Part shown: positions 42,350-50,870 of the stretch, one piece after another
How positions within the stretch are numbered: the stretch's first letter is position 1
Layout of the letters: each line of letters begins with the position of its first letter
From: Streptomyces viridochromogenes
GTDB taxonomy: Bacteria > Actinomycetota > Actinomycetes > Streptomycetales > Streptomycetaceae
Assembly (NCBI RefSeq): GCF_001270495.1
Contig: NZ_LGUR01000117.1
Span: 422,384 to 486,383 of the forward strand
Direction: 5' to 3'
DNA length: 64,000 nt
Made by a program: the position numbers and the translations under genes
Notes under the pieces: generated by a model
Databases searched by the model: none
The model's input: only the letters and a program-made list of their open reading frames with translations
Told to the model about the DNA's origin: nothing

Positions 42350-44116
42350 TTGCGCCGACGTGTGTGGAGTTCCGCGGTCGTCCTCGCTCTCTTCGCGGTC
42401 CTGGTGCCGGGTGTCTCCGCACAGGCCGCCCCCGAGCGCAGAGCCGGGCCGCTCCCCCTGGAGCGGCTCTTCGACAACAGGGCCGTCAGCGACGACGCCC
42501 GGCCCGCCGAGGCGAACTTCGACGGGGCGGGCGCCTCCCTGTCGGCCCAGTCCCTCGCGGCCGCCGGCTGGACACCGGGCCGCGCGCTGACCGTGCAGGG
42601 GGCCCGGCTGGTCTGGCCGAAGCGGCAGCCCGGCCAGCCGGACAACGTCGTGGCCGCCGGACAGGACGTACGGGTGCGCGGGCGGGGCGACGCCCTCGCC
42701 TTCCTGGTGGCGGGGACGGGCGCCTCCGGCGCCGGCGGCACCGGGACCGTCACGTACTCCGACGGCAGCCGCACCTCCTACCGCCTGACCACTCCCGACT
42801 GGCGCACCGGCCCCCTCGCCACCAAGGCGGTGGCCCTGACCCACATCAACACGCCCGGCGGCCAACTCGCCGAGCGTCCGCGGCTGTACGTCATGACCGT
42901 GCCGGTCGTGGTGGGGCGCGCGGTCGCCTCCGTACAGCTGCCGCAGGCGTCCGGGCTGCATGTGTTCGCGCTGTCGGTGCGGGCCCGGGCGACCGGCTGG
43001 ACGGGGAGTTGGGCGACGGCTACGGGGGGCTATCCGACCGTGGGACCATGGACCGACCGGACGCTGCGGCTGGTGGTGCACACCTCGGCCGGCGGGCCGC
43101 GGGTGCGGCTGCGGTTCGACAACACCTTCGCCGCGGCGCCGGTGCGGATCGGGAGCGCCACGGTGGCGGTGCAGGAGGCGGGCGCGGCGGCGCGGGCGAC
43201 GCCGGTCGCGGTGTCCTTCCGGAGTGCGGCGGGCGTCCAGATTCCGGCGGGAGCGCAGGCGTACAGCGACCCGCTCGGCTTCGCCGTACCCGCGGACACC
43301 AATCTGCTGGTCAGCTTCCATCTGCCGGGCACTGTGCCGGCCGCGCCCGTGCACCGGCTCGCGCAGCAGCGGTCGTATGTGAGCGCGCCCGGTGACCACA
43401 CGGCGGACGGCTCCGCCTCGGCGTATCCCACGGTCCTGACCAGCTGGCCGCTGCTGACCGGTGTCGACGTGGGCGGTGGGCCGGGGTCCGTGGTGCTGCT
43501 CGGCGACTCGATCACCGACGGCGACAAGTCCACGATGGACGCCAACCGGCGTTGGCCCAATGTGCTGGCCACCCGGCTGCTGAAGCAGAGTGTGGTCCCG
43601 CGCTATGGGGTGCTCAACCAGGGAATTTCGGGCAACCGTGTGGTCTCCGACCGCTATCCCGGTGACGGCGTCTCCACGGACACGGCTGGGGTCAGCGCCC
43701 TGTACCGCTTCGACCGGGATGTCCTGGCCCAGACGTCGGCGCGTACGGCGGTCGTGTTCGAGGGCATCAACGATCTGCGGTGGGACACGACCGCGGAGCA
43801 GGTGATCGCCGGGCTGCGCGAGATCGCCGACCGGGGGCATGCACGGGGGCTGCGGATGCTGGCGGCGACGATCCTGCCGTGCGAGGGGGAGGTGCGCTGC
43901 ACCGCGTTGGCTGACATGGAGCGGGTCGAGGTGAACGAGTGGATCCGCTCCGGCGCCGCGTTCGACGGCGTGCTCGACTTCGACGCGGTGGTACGGGATC
44001 CGGCGCGACCCTCTCGCATGCTGCCCGCGTACGACAGTGGGGACCATCTGCATCCCGGCGACGCGGGGCTCGCTGCGCTGGCTGAGGCGGTGGACCTGAG
44101 GTTGCTGGTGCCGTGA
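42350..44116 (+). CDS. secreted SGNH/GDSL hydrolase with N-terminal domain
   Basis: A 588-residue exported esterase-type enzyme. TTG is the start because GGGAGGAG lies six bases upstream and the frame opens directly into a signal peptide (RRRVWSSAVVLALFAVLVPG ending SAQA|A). The first 370 residues form a beta-rich domain seen in large actinobacterial SGNH proteins. The catalytic block I is VVLLGDSITDGD (Ser ~387), block II NQGISGNR, block III FEGINDLRW and block V SGDHLHPGD near 563. Such enzymes deacetylate or de-esterify polysaccharides or wall glycans. It is monocistronic. Confidence 0.93.
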   Translation: MRRRVWSSAVVLALFAVLVPGVSAQAAPERRAGPLPLERLFDNRAVSDDARPAEANFDGAGASLSAQSLAAAGWTPGRALTVQGARLVWPKRQPGQPDNVVAAGQDVRVRGRGDALAFLVAGTGASGAGGTGTVTYSDGSRTSYRLTTPDWRTGPLATKAVALTHINTPGGQLAERPRLYVMTVPVVVGRAVASVQLPQASGLHVFALSVRARATGWTGSWATATGGYPTVGPWTDRTLRLVVHTSAGGPRVRLRFDNTFAAAPVRIGSATVAVQEAGAAARATPVAVSFRSAAGVQIPAGAQAYSDPLGFAVPADTNLLVSFHLPGTVPAAPVHRLAQQRSYVSAPGDHTADGSASAYPTVLTSWPLLTGVDVGGGPGSVVLLGDSITDGDKSTMDANRRWPNVLATRLLKQSVVPRYGVLNQGISGNRVVSDRYPGDGVSTDTAGVSALYRFDRDVLAQTSARTAVVFEGINDLRWDTTAEQVIAGLREIADRGHARGLRMLAATILPCEGEVRCTALADMERVEVNEWIRSGAAFDGVLDFDAVVRDPARPSRMLPAYDSGDHLHPGDAGLAALAEAVDLRLLVP

Positions 44117-44128
44117 GGTCACCGGCGT

Positions 44129-44205
44129 CGGGGTGGGCGTCTGGGGGCTGTGCCCCCAGGCCCCCCTGTCGGCCTGAACGGCCTCGTCCTCAAACGCCGG
44201 ACCGG
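44129..44205. repeat. dispersed Streptomyces intergenic repeat
   Basis: GGGGGCTGTGCCCCC is a perfect hairpin, followed by CTGTCGGCCTGAACGGCCTC and GTCCTCAAACGCCGGACCGG, which I recognise as a common intergenic element of Streptomyces often near gene ends. It separates the SGNH gene from the convergent exonuclease gene and could also act as a terminator. Confidence 0.6.
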
Positions 44206-44219
44206 CCGAGAGGGTTCCC

Positions 44220-44999
44220 CTACACGTCCAGGTCCACGACCACCGGCGCGTGGTCGGAGGCGCCCTTGCCCTTGCGCTCCTCGCGGTCCACGTAGGAGTC
44301 GGTGACCGCCTTCGCGAACGGCTCGTTGCCGTACACCAGGTCGATGCGCATGCCGCGGTTCTTGGGGAAGCAGAGCTGGCGGTAGTCCCAGTACGTGAAC
44401 GGGTGGTCGTACTTGAGGGGGCGCGGGACCACGTCGGAGAGACCGGCCTCGCGCAGGGAGGCGAGGGCGGCGCGCTCGGCGGGGGTGACGTGGGTGAGGC
44501 CCTCGAAGGCGGCCACGTCGTAGACGTCGTCGTCCGTCGGCGCCACGTTGTAGTCACCCATCACCGCGAACGGGCGGCTGCCGCCCGCGTCACCGGCGAC
44601 GGCCGCCTTGAGGGCCTCGAACCACTGGAGCTTGTAGGCGTAGTGAGGGTGGCCCACCTCACGGCCGTTCGGTACGTAGACCGACCAGACGCGGATCGGG
44701 CCGCAGGTCGCGGAGATGGCGCGGGGCTCCTCGACGCCGTCGTAGCCGGGGTCGCCGGGGACGCCCTTGACGACCTCCTTGAGGCCGACGCGGGAGAGCA
44801 CCGCCACGCCGTTCCACCGGCCGGTGGCGTTCACCGCCGCCTCGTAGCCGAGGTCGCGCAGCGGGTCGAACGGGAACTGGTCCTCGGCGACCTTGGCCTC
44901 CTGGAGGCACAGCACGTCGGTGCCGCTGCTCTCCAGCCAGGCCAGGAGCCTCGGCAGGCGGGCGGTGATCGAGTTCACGTTCCAGGTCGCGATGCGCAT
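44220..44999 (-). CDS. xthA: exodeoxyribonuclease III
   Basis: A 259-residue AP endonuclease/3'-exonuclease for base-excision repair. The start MRIATWNVNSITARLPRLLA is the family N-terminus. Metal and catalytic residues are in LCLQEAKV (Glu), MGDYNVAPTDDDVYD (Asp, Asn) and SDHAPVVVDL (Asp, His). An in-frame extension of 20 codons lacks a ribosome site and is rejected. It is followed downstream by the intergenic repeat and preceded by an MBL-hydrolase gene 56 bases away on the same strand. Confidence 0.96.
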   Translation of the reverse strand: MRIATWNVNSITARLPRLLAWLESSGTDVLCLQEAKVAEDQFPFDPLRDLGYEAAVNATGRWNGVAVLSRVGLKEVVKGVPGDPGYDGVEEPRAISATCGPIRVWSVYVPNGREVGHPHYAYKLQWFEALKAAVAGDAGGSRPFAVMGDYNVAPTDDDVYDVAAFEGLTHVTPAERAALASLREAGLSDVVPRPLKYDHPFTYWDYRQLCFPKNRGMRIDLVYGNEPFAKAVTDSYVDREERKGKGASDHAPVVVDLDV

Positions 45000-45055
45000 G
45001 CCTGACAACCTACCGGGCGGGACTGACAACCCGGCCCCGGCCCGGGTGGGGCCGC

Positions 45056-45691
45056 TCACACCTCCGCGGAGTCCCCCGGCACCAGGCGCAGGTGCTCCGA
45101 GCCGCCCAGGCCGCCGATCTGGCGGTCGTAGATCGGTCGGGCCAGGTCGGTGAGCAGGGCGTCGTGGATGTCGTAGGCGCGCTGGGGCTTGACCTCGCGG
45201 ACGTAGTCGATGACCTCGGAGATCTTGTTCCAGGGGGCCATGACCGGGAGCATCAGCGTCTCGACCGGCTGGTCGGGCACGGTGAGGGCGTCGCCGGGGT
45301 GGAAGACGCGGCCGCCGTCGATGAGGTAGCCGACGTTGGTGATGCGCGGGATGTCGGGGTGGATCACGGCGTGCAGTTCGCCGTGGACCTGGACGTCGAA
45401 GCCGGCCGCGGTGAAGGTGTCGCCGTGGCCGACGGTGTGGACACGGCCCGGGAACGCCGCCGAGATCTGCTCCGCGACGGCCTTGAGCGTCCAGATCTCG
45501 GCGGCCGGGTTGGCCTCCAGGGCCGCCCGCAGGCGCGTCTCGTCGAAGTGGTCGGGGTGCTCGTGCGTGACGAGGATCGCATCCGCGCCGACCGCTGCGT
45601 CCTCCTCACTGAATCCCCCGGGGTCGAGGACGAGCGTGCGCCCGTCCTTCTGGAGGCGGACGCAGGCATGCGACTTCTTCGTGAGCTTCAT
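45056..45691 (-). CDS. MBL-fold metal-dependent hydrolase
   Basis: A 211-residue metallo-beta-lactamase-fold protein with the zinc motif LVTHEHPDHFDETRLR and later ligand segments AVIHPDIPR and VFHPGDALTVP. The start MKLTKKSHACVRLQKDGRTL fits the UlaG-like (L-ascorbate-6-phosphate lactonase-like) family. It lies upstream of exonuclease III and may be co-transcribed. Substrate unknown. Confidence 0.9.
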   Translation of the reverse strand: MKLTKKSHACVRLQKDGRTLVLDPGGFSEEDAAVGADAILVTHEHPDHFDETRLRAALEANPAAEIWTLKAVAEQISAAFPGRVHTVGHGDTFTAAGFDVQVHGELHAVIHPDIPRITNVGYLIDGGRVFHPGDALTVPDQPVETLMLPVMAPWNKISEVIDYVREVKPQRAYDIHDALLTDLARPIYDRQIGGLGGSEHLRLVPGDSAEV

Positions 45692-45755
45692 GGCACCATC
45701 CTGCCCCCGGGGCCGGTTCACGATCGCCCTCGTAGCGGTCACGCGGTGGGCGTGG

Positions 45756-47054
45756 TCACTCCGTGGGAGTGGTCTCCTCCCTTATGACCTGCTGGGCGAC
45801 CTTGAACGCGCTGTTCGCCGCCGGTACGCCGCAGTAGACGGCCGCCTGGAGCAGTACTTCCTTGATCTCGTCGGGGGTGAGGCCGTTGCGCAGGGCGGCG
45901 CGGGTGTGGAAGGCGAGTTCTTCCATGTGGCCGCCCGCGACCAGGGTGGCGAGGGTGACACAGCTGCGGGAGCGCCGGTCGAGACCGGGTCTGTCCCAGA
46001 TCTCACCCCAGGCATAGCGGGTGATGAACTCCTGGAAGTCCCCGGAGAACTCGTCCGCCTGTGCCAGCGCCCGGTCGACGTGCGCGTCACCGAGCACCTC
46101 GCGACGGACCTTGATCCCGGCGTCGTACGGGTCCGGCCGTCCCGTCGCCTGCGGCTGTACGACGGCAGCGGCGATCTCGGCGATGGGCGCGGGCTGCGGA
46201 GGCGCGGCGGCCAGGACCGGCTTGACGGGGGCGGCGACGATGGCCATCTGGCCGGTGGAGGAGTCGTAGGCCGGCTGCCAGGCGGTGGTGAAGTGCCGGA
46301 CCAGCAGGTCGGTGACGGCGGCGGGCTGCTCGACCGGGACGAGGTGGGAGGCGCCGGGCACGACGGCGAGCCGGGCGTCCGGTATGCCGGCGACGAGGGT
46401 GCGTGCCTCCGCGGGGCCGGTGACCTGGTCGTCCGAGCCGACGAGAACGAGCGTGGGCACGGTGACGCCGCCGAGCTGGGGCCGTACGTCGAAGGAGGCG
46501 AGCGCCTCGCAGGCGGCGATGTAGCAGCCCGGGTCGGTGGTGCGCACCATCTGCACGGCCCACTCGGTGATGGCGGGCTGGGCGGCGGCGAAGCCGGTGG
46601 TGAACCAGCGGTCCGGCGAAGTGCGGGCGATGGGGTCGAGGCCGTTCGTGCGCACGATCACGCCCCGCTGCCGGAACTCGTCGGCCGTGCCGAAGCGGGG
46701 TGAGGCGGCGATCAACGCGAGCGAGGCGACGCGCTCCGGGTGGCGCAGGGCGAGTTCGATGCCGAGCGCGCCGCCCAGCGCACAGCCGGCGTAGCCGAAG
46801 CGCTGAACGCCCAGGCGGTCGAGGGTGGCCAGCAGCCGTTCGGCGAGCTCGGCGACGGAGCCCGCCGGGTACGCGGGTGCTCCGCCGTGCCCCGGCAGAT
46901 CGAACCGGAAGACGCGCCAGTGCTGCGTCAGCTCGGGGACCTGCCGGTCCCACATGTGCCACGTGGTACCCAGGGAGGGACCCAGGATCAGGACTGGGGC
47001 GTCTTCTGGCCCGTCAAAGCGGTATTGCAGGGTGTTCGGTGGTGTCTCGCTCAC
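45756..47054 (-). CDS. pcaL: fused 3-oxoadipate enol-lactonase / 4-carboxymuconolactone decarboxylase
   Basis: A 432-residue fusion of the PcaD and PcaC steps of the beta-ketoadipate pathway. Residues 1-255 are an alpha/beta hydrolase (GPSLGTTWHMWDRQVPELTQ, FDLPGHGGAPAYPAGS, then YAGCALGGALG). The nucleophile elbow has Ala where Ser is expected (GCALG instead of GxSxG). Residues about 305-432 form a complete carboxymuconolactone decarboxylase domain ending in EVLLQAAVYCGVPAANSAFK. The GTG at 47054 is preceded by GAGAGG. No other pca genes are in the window; immediately upstream lies island DNA, so the gene may have been cut from its operon. The family is certain; lactonase activity is doubtful on sequence. 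Confidence 0.9.
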   Translation of the reverse strand: MSETPPNTLQYRFDGPEDAPVLILGPSLGTTWHMWDRQVPELTQHWRVFRFDLPGHGGAPAYPAGSVAELAERLLATLDRLGVQRFGYAGCALGGALGIELALRHPERVASLALIAASPRFGTADEFRQRGVIVRTNGLDPIARTSPDRWFTTGFAAAQPAITEWAVQMVRTTDPGCYIAACEALASFDVRPQLGGVTVPTLVLVGSDDQVTGPAEARTLVAGIPDARLAVVPGASHLVPVEQPAAVTDLLVRHFTTAWQPAYDSSTGQMAIVAAPVKPVLAAAPPQPAPIAEIAAAVVQPQATGRPDPYDAGIKVRREVLGDAHVDRALAQADEFSGDFQEFITRYAWGEIWDRPGLDRRSRSCVTLATLVAGGHMEELAFHTRAALRNGLTPDEIKEVLLQAAVYCGVPAANSAFKVAQQVIREETTPTE

Positions 47055-47086
47055 CCGTCTGAGCCTCTCATCTGTCACGCCAGCCC
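46955..47086. repeat. left copy of 132-bp direct repeat
   Basis: This interval contains the first 100 bases of the pca fusion gene and 32 bases of its upstream region. An almost identical copy (129 of 132 bases by eye, differences at 46993, 47060 and 47080) occurs at 56873-57004 in the same orientation, 9918 bases away. The left copy ends exactly where an IS110-type transposase remnant begins. Confidence 0.95.
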
Positions 47087-47296
47087 CTATGAGCGGGGTG
47101 CTGGCCGTAGCTGTTTGACGAGGTGGAAGACCTCCCGGGCAGCGTAGCGTTTGAGGCAGCGGACGATTTCGCGCCGGGACTTGCCCTCCTTGATCCGGCG
47201 CTCGTAGGAGTCCTGGGTGCGCGGGTCGACCCGAAGACGGGTGAAAACGATGCGGTGGAGCGCGGCACTGGCCTGCCGGTCGTCGCCGCGGTTGAG
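47087..47296 (-). mobile_element. IS110-family transposase C-terminal remnant
   Basis: About 69 codons of an IS110 transposase end survive: [55 protein letters not shown], then a stop at 47087. The upstream catalytic part is absent; the frame instead abuts a symporter fragment. The motif pattern (RGxxRQAxAALxRI, YxERRxKEGKxxREIxRCLKRY) is diagnostic for the family C-terminus. It is not functional. Confidence 0.85.
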
Positions 47297-47494
47297 GCGA
47301 CCGCGAAGAAGCCGGCCGCGCCCGCCGCGTAGATCGCCGCCGGGACCGCCACGAACGTATAGGCCGTGTAGACGTCACCGCCGAGCAGGAACCAGGTGAT
47401 CCAGGTCCCGAACGACCGGCCGCCCAGGCCCCATTCGTCTCACGAAGAAGAAGATGAAGACGGCGAGTGCCACGCCGTTCACGCCGTTGGGCAT
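47297..47494 (-). pseudogene. sodium:solute symporter N-terminal remnant
   Basis: An ATG at 47494 starts MPNGVNGVALAVFIFFF, then after a frameshift or small deletion the other frame reads [20 protein letters not shown] and [20 protein letters not shown] before hitting the IS110 remnant. [12 protein letters not shown] and the GDVYTAYT segment are typical of the first helices of SSS-family (monocarboxylate-type) symporters. Roughly 30 codons between helix 1 and this motif, and everything after helix 3, are missing. Confidence 0.75.
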
Positions 47495-47999
47495 GGCTGC
47501 TCCCGTGCGGGGACGAAGGATTTCAAGCGGGTGATGACGTGAGGGCCGGCCGGGCGCTTGCAGGTCAGCCCGCCACGGGAGCGGCCCAGGGCCTCATCTG
47601 AACGATGTTGAACAGGACGTCCGCGGCGGCGCGGGCGCGCAATCGTTGCAGTAGGCGGTGCGACGCTCAAGGCCAGCCAGATCATTGCCGCGTAGCCGGT
47701 TCATGCGCCGGCGGACGAAGGACTTGATGTCGGTGAGACGTGTCCGGGCCATCTCGAGGTCCGGGATGGATGGACGCCAGTTCGTCGGGGCCAAGTTTGG
47801 GGACCAGCTCGGCGTCCAGCATCACCCGGTGTATCCGTGGAGGACCGAGCGGTCACCGGCTTGTCGAGCTCGTAGACCACGACCATGTCGCTCATGGCTC
47901 TACCTGGGTAGCCCCGGGGGCGAACCGCCTGCAGCCTCGCGCCGGATGTGATCGGCTGGCGGGCTCATCCGCGTGACCCACCTCTGTTGCGGCCAACAG
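47495..47999. other. degenerate stretch with IS5-type fragment
   Basis: On the minus strand around 47550-47615, DEALGRSRGGLTCK matches the internal GRSRGGLTTK motif of IS5-family transposases, with no flanking domain. From 47600 to 47895 two overlapping minus-strand frames (one MARTRLTDIKSFVRRRMNRL, another MLDAELVPKLGPDELASIHP) look like pieces of one gene broken by a frameshift. I cannot identify that gene. Confidence 0.4.
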
Positions 48000-48235
48000 G
48001 GGCAGTGGAGGTTCATTCCCGGCGCCGTGAAGTACTCCGCCTTGGCCAGGAACGTGATGCGCCGTTTCAGCACTGCGGGCATGAGGAGGGGATCCGCGAA
48101 GGACAGGTGGTTCCCGCCGACGATCGCCGCGCCCTCTGCCGGAACATGGTCGAGCCCCCCGGCCCTCGGCGGGAACAGGCAGCCGCAGCAGCGGCCCAGG
48201 AAGGACGTGCTCGAGCGCGTACGGCGGCTCCCCAC
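48000..48235 (-). pseudogene. PlsC-type acyltransferase N-terminal remnant
   Basis: The minus strand reads EGAAIVGGNHLSFADPLLMP, with the NHxSxxD catalytic motif of 1-acylglycerol-3-phosphate acyltransferases, then VLKRRITFLAKAEYFTAPG. It ends within about 110 codons, while intact proteins are 200-260 residues. The front is shortened too. It is a broken copy. Confidence 0.7.
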
Positions 48236-48299
48236 TGCCCAATCACGTCTGGTTGGCCCGCGCGGCCCTCACCGACGCCCCGCCCTCTAGCCTGATGCA

Positions 48300-48470
48300 G
48301 CGGAGGCGAGGCTCAGTGGCGTGGTCGTATAATTCCTAAACTTCTTGGTGCACGTCTTCCGACAGGTGCCGGGATCCCCTTGCAAGGAATTCCTTCACCT
48401 ATCCCCTTGTATGTGAATATTCCCAATCCTACGGTTAGTGATACTTATGCTTTTCCATTAGGACACTGTC
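48300..48470 (+). promoter_or_regulatory. AT-rich promoter region of the nuclease gene
   Basis: Base composition drops sharply compared with everything around: TATAATTCC, TTCCTTCACC, TATGTGAATATTCCC and GATACTTATGC lie within 170 bases. TATAAT at 48328-48333 is a perfect -10 hexamer. CAAGGAATTCCTT is a small palindrome (48384 on). This suggests DNA of foreign origin or a tightly controlled promoter. Confidence 0.5.
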
Positions 48471-49340
48471 ATGCCGCAGGACCCACAGGCGCCTCAGTGG
48501 CCCGAGCCTGACTCACCTGCCCCGAAGAAAATGCGCCGCCTCACCAAGATCCTGCTGGGGATCGCCGCGACGCTCATTCTCATCATCATTGCCGCAGCCC
48601 TCGGGTCCTCCGGCGGAGACGGCGGAGGCGCCAAACCGCCGCCAGCCAGGGAGGCCCCCGAGGAGACCTCTCCGCCGAACGAACCCGCCCCTCAAGGGGG
48701 AGGGGCGGAAAGGGAAGAGAGCGAGACCGCGCCCCCGAGCGAGACTCCTCCAGCCGCCGAGAGTCCGAGCGTCACGGGCCATGTGATCGAGCGCATCGTC
48801 GACGGTGACACCATCGAAGTCCGCGGCGACGGCGGAATCCTCCCCAGGGGCCAGACCGCCACAGTCCGCCTCCTGGAAATCGACGCCCCGGAGGTGGGGA
48901 CCTGCTACAGCGAAGAATCGTCCGCCCGTATCGCGGAACTACTGCCCGTGGGCTCCAGCGTGCGCGTCGAACGCGACAAGGACCTCAAAGACCAGTACGA
49001 CCGCTATCTGCTGTACGTGTGGAACGACCACGAGGAGTTCGTGAACCACTCCCTGGTGAGCACCGGGCACGCCGAGGCGGTTCTCTACCAGCCCAACGAC
49101 AAGTACTGGCAGAAGATCTCCCAGGCCGGCAGCGACGCCAAGGACACTGGGGAAGGGCTGTGGTCTGCCTGCGGCAAGGAGACAGAGACTCCGGAGCCGA
49201 CCGCTCCGGAAGATCCCTATCTCCCGGCGCCGCCGCCCGACCTGGACTGCTCCGACCTTGACGGACCTGTCCCGGTCGGACCCGGCGACCCCCACCGTCT
49301 CGACCGAGACGGTGACGGCATCGGCTGCGAGAGCAACTAA
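48471..49340 (+). CDS. membrane-anchored thermonuclease with Excalibur domain
   Basis: A 289-residue surface nuclease. A transmembrane anchor (LTKILLGIAATLILIIIAAA) lies at residues 24-44, then an acidic Pro/Glu spacer to about 98, then a staphylococcal-nuclease fold. The catalytic residues are recognisable: Arg in TVRLLEIDAPEVG, Glu in the same motif and Arg in DQYDRYLLYVW. A Cys pair (TCYSEE and SACGKE) may form a disulfide. The C-terminus is an Excalibur calcium-binding repeat, DLDCSDLDGPVPVGPGDPHR and DRDGDGIGCESN. It most likely degrades extracellular DNA in a Ca-dependent way. Confidence 0.9.
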   Translation: MPQDPQAPQWPEPDSPAPKKMRRLTKILLGIAATLILIIIAAALGSSGGDGGGAKPPPAREAPEETSPPNEPAPQGGGAEREESETAPPSETPPAAESPSVTGHVIERIVDGDTIEVRGDGGILPRGQTATVRLLEIDAPEVGTCYSEESSARIAELLPVGSSVRVERDKDLKDQYDRYLLYVWNDHEEFVNHSLVSTGHAEAVLYQPNDKYWQKISQAGSDAKDTGEGLWSACGKETETPEPTAPEDPYLPAPPPDLDCSDLDGPVPVGPGDPHRLDRDGDGIGCESN

Positions 49341-49345
49341 TTCGA

Positions 49346-49966
49346 CGAGAGGAGACGGCACGCCGAGCCGACGAGCGCACAGCGGCCCAAGCGGCCGCCG
49401 AAGCGGAATGGGTCCGACTGACCAGCGGCGACCCGGTCACCGTCATCGCGGCCCTGGAAGCGGCCTTCGAGGACAACATCTCCCCAGCGGCACCCATAGA
49501 CAGCACCGGTACCGCGGCAACGGTGGTCGTCGCCTTCCCGCCACCGGCGGTGGTGCCGGAGCGCAAGCAGGCGACCACCCCATCCGGTAAGCCGACCCTG
49601 CACAAACGCACGAAAGCAGAGCGGAACAGCCTGTATGTACGCGCGCTGGCCTCCACCGTCCTGGCAACCGTCAAGGAGACTCTGGCCGCGGCGCCCAGCG
49701 TCAAGGAAGTGACCATCCTGGTCGTCCGGCAGGACCCCGACACCCACAAACCGGAGGACTACCTCGCCGCGATCTACGCCGGCCGGTTCACTCGAGAGCG
49801 GCTGGCCACCCTCAACTGGAACCAGGTGGATCCTGTCGCCGAACTGCTCCTCGCACCCGGTGCGATGCTTTGTCGGCGGCGACAAGCTGGCGATGTGCTC
49901 CCGCTTGATCTCGCCGCTGAACCGGAGCTCGCTGCGGTCGTCGCACAACTACGCGCCGACTTGTAG
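49346..49966 (+). pseudogene. C-terminal remnant of a DUF4236-type protein
   Basis: An open frame immediately after the nuclease stop carries WVRLTSGDPVTVIAALEAAF, ATVVVAFPPPAVVPERKQAT and SLYVRALASTVLATVKETLA, and reads to LAAVVAQLRADL. It resembles the C-terminal half of long Streptomyces proteins that start with a DUF4236 domain. No start codon or N-terminal domain exists here because the frame abuts the nuclease gene. A GTG inside the frame (49523) could start a 147-residue product, but a broken gene is more likely. Confidence 0.6.
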
Positions 49967-50031
49967 ACGTTCCGTGCACTCGGGCGCTGCGAACCCAGAC
50001 TGTGCGACAACGCCCCTCATTGTCAGGTCCC

Positions 50032-50340
50032 TCACACGTCGAGGGCGGTCAGCTGCACCAGGACCTGCATGATGGCGGCGAGGATGCCGTGTGCGACGAC
50101 CACGGGCATGGGCAGGTGCCGTTCAGTGCGCGCCGCCTCGTCTGCGGCAGCCGTGCTGGCGGTACACAGGGATCCAGTGCGCTGGATGTATTGCCCCGGA
50201 GCGTTGTTCACGCGGCTGATGGGTGGCTGGCTTCCGAGTGCGGTGTGGCAGCGATGGTGGTTGTAGACGTGGAGGAAGTCTGCAAGGGCGGCGGAGCGTT
50301 CGGTGTTGCTGTAGGGCTGCAGGTAGGCCCAATTCGTCGA
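50032..50340 (-). mobile_element. IS481-family transposase C-terminal remnant
   Basis: The minus strand reads NWAYLQPYSNTERSAALADF, then LHVYNHHRCHTALGSQPPIS and RVNNAPGQYI. The YNHHRxHTALGxxPPxxR block is the end of the IS481 integrase core. The frame continues about 45 codons beyond the usual end to LVQLTALDV, so the fragment is fused to unrelated sequence. The front two thirds, with the catalytic Asp residues, is missing. Confidence 0.8.
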
Positions 50341-50870
50341 GCAGCACCACGTGGTCGCGGGTCTCGCGGTACCCGCGGAAGCTGCGTTGTGCGAGCGTCT
50401 CGTGCTCGGTCTCGGCCGCGATCGACGTCTCGGTCACGGACGTGCGGTACTCACCCTGCCAGGAGACTGTGCGCAACGCGTGGTGAACCTGGGCCACGGG
50501 ATCGACCAGATCACGGCGGCGCAGAAGACGGCGGTCACGAACGATTGGTGAAGTCACGACCAGCACGACGCCGACGCCGAACAGCCCCGTGAAGCCCCAC
50601 CGGACCAGGCTCGTGATCAATCAGGGCCAGCACAGTACGGCGCGGCGGCCCGTCAGGGGCCGCCCGTGGATGACAGGTGGCTTGCAAAGGGACCTGAGGG
50701 GTTTTTTCAAGCGGCTCTGCGTGAGGGCGAGTTGCGCATAGCGTTGGGGCAGGGCAGTCCCGAGCACGTCTCATCACGTTCGTCACGCTGCAGGTCCTGG
50801 AAACTCGGCCGGGACGCTCGGCGACGGTGAGGGGCGCTCGCGCAGGTGATGCTCTCTGCAGTGGCCGGTG
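50341..50870. other. gap without a supported gene
   Basis: Several frames exist but none shows a recognisable domain, ribosome site or consistent codon bias. A minus-strand frame reading MITSLVRWGFTGLFGVGVVL near 50620 begins with a hydrophobic segment but soon turns into antisense-like Arg/His-rich sequence. The stretch looks like scrambled insertion-sequence flank. Confidence 0.4.
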
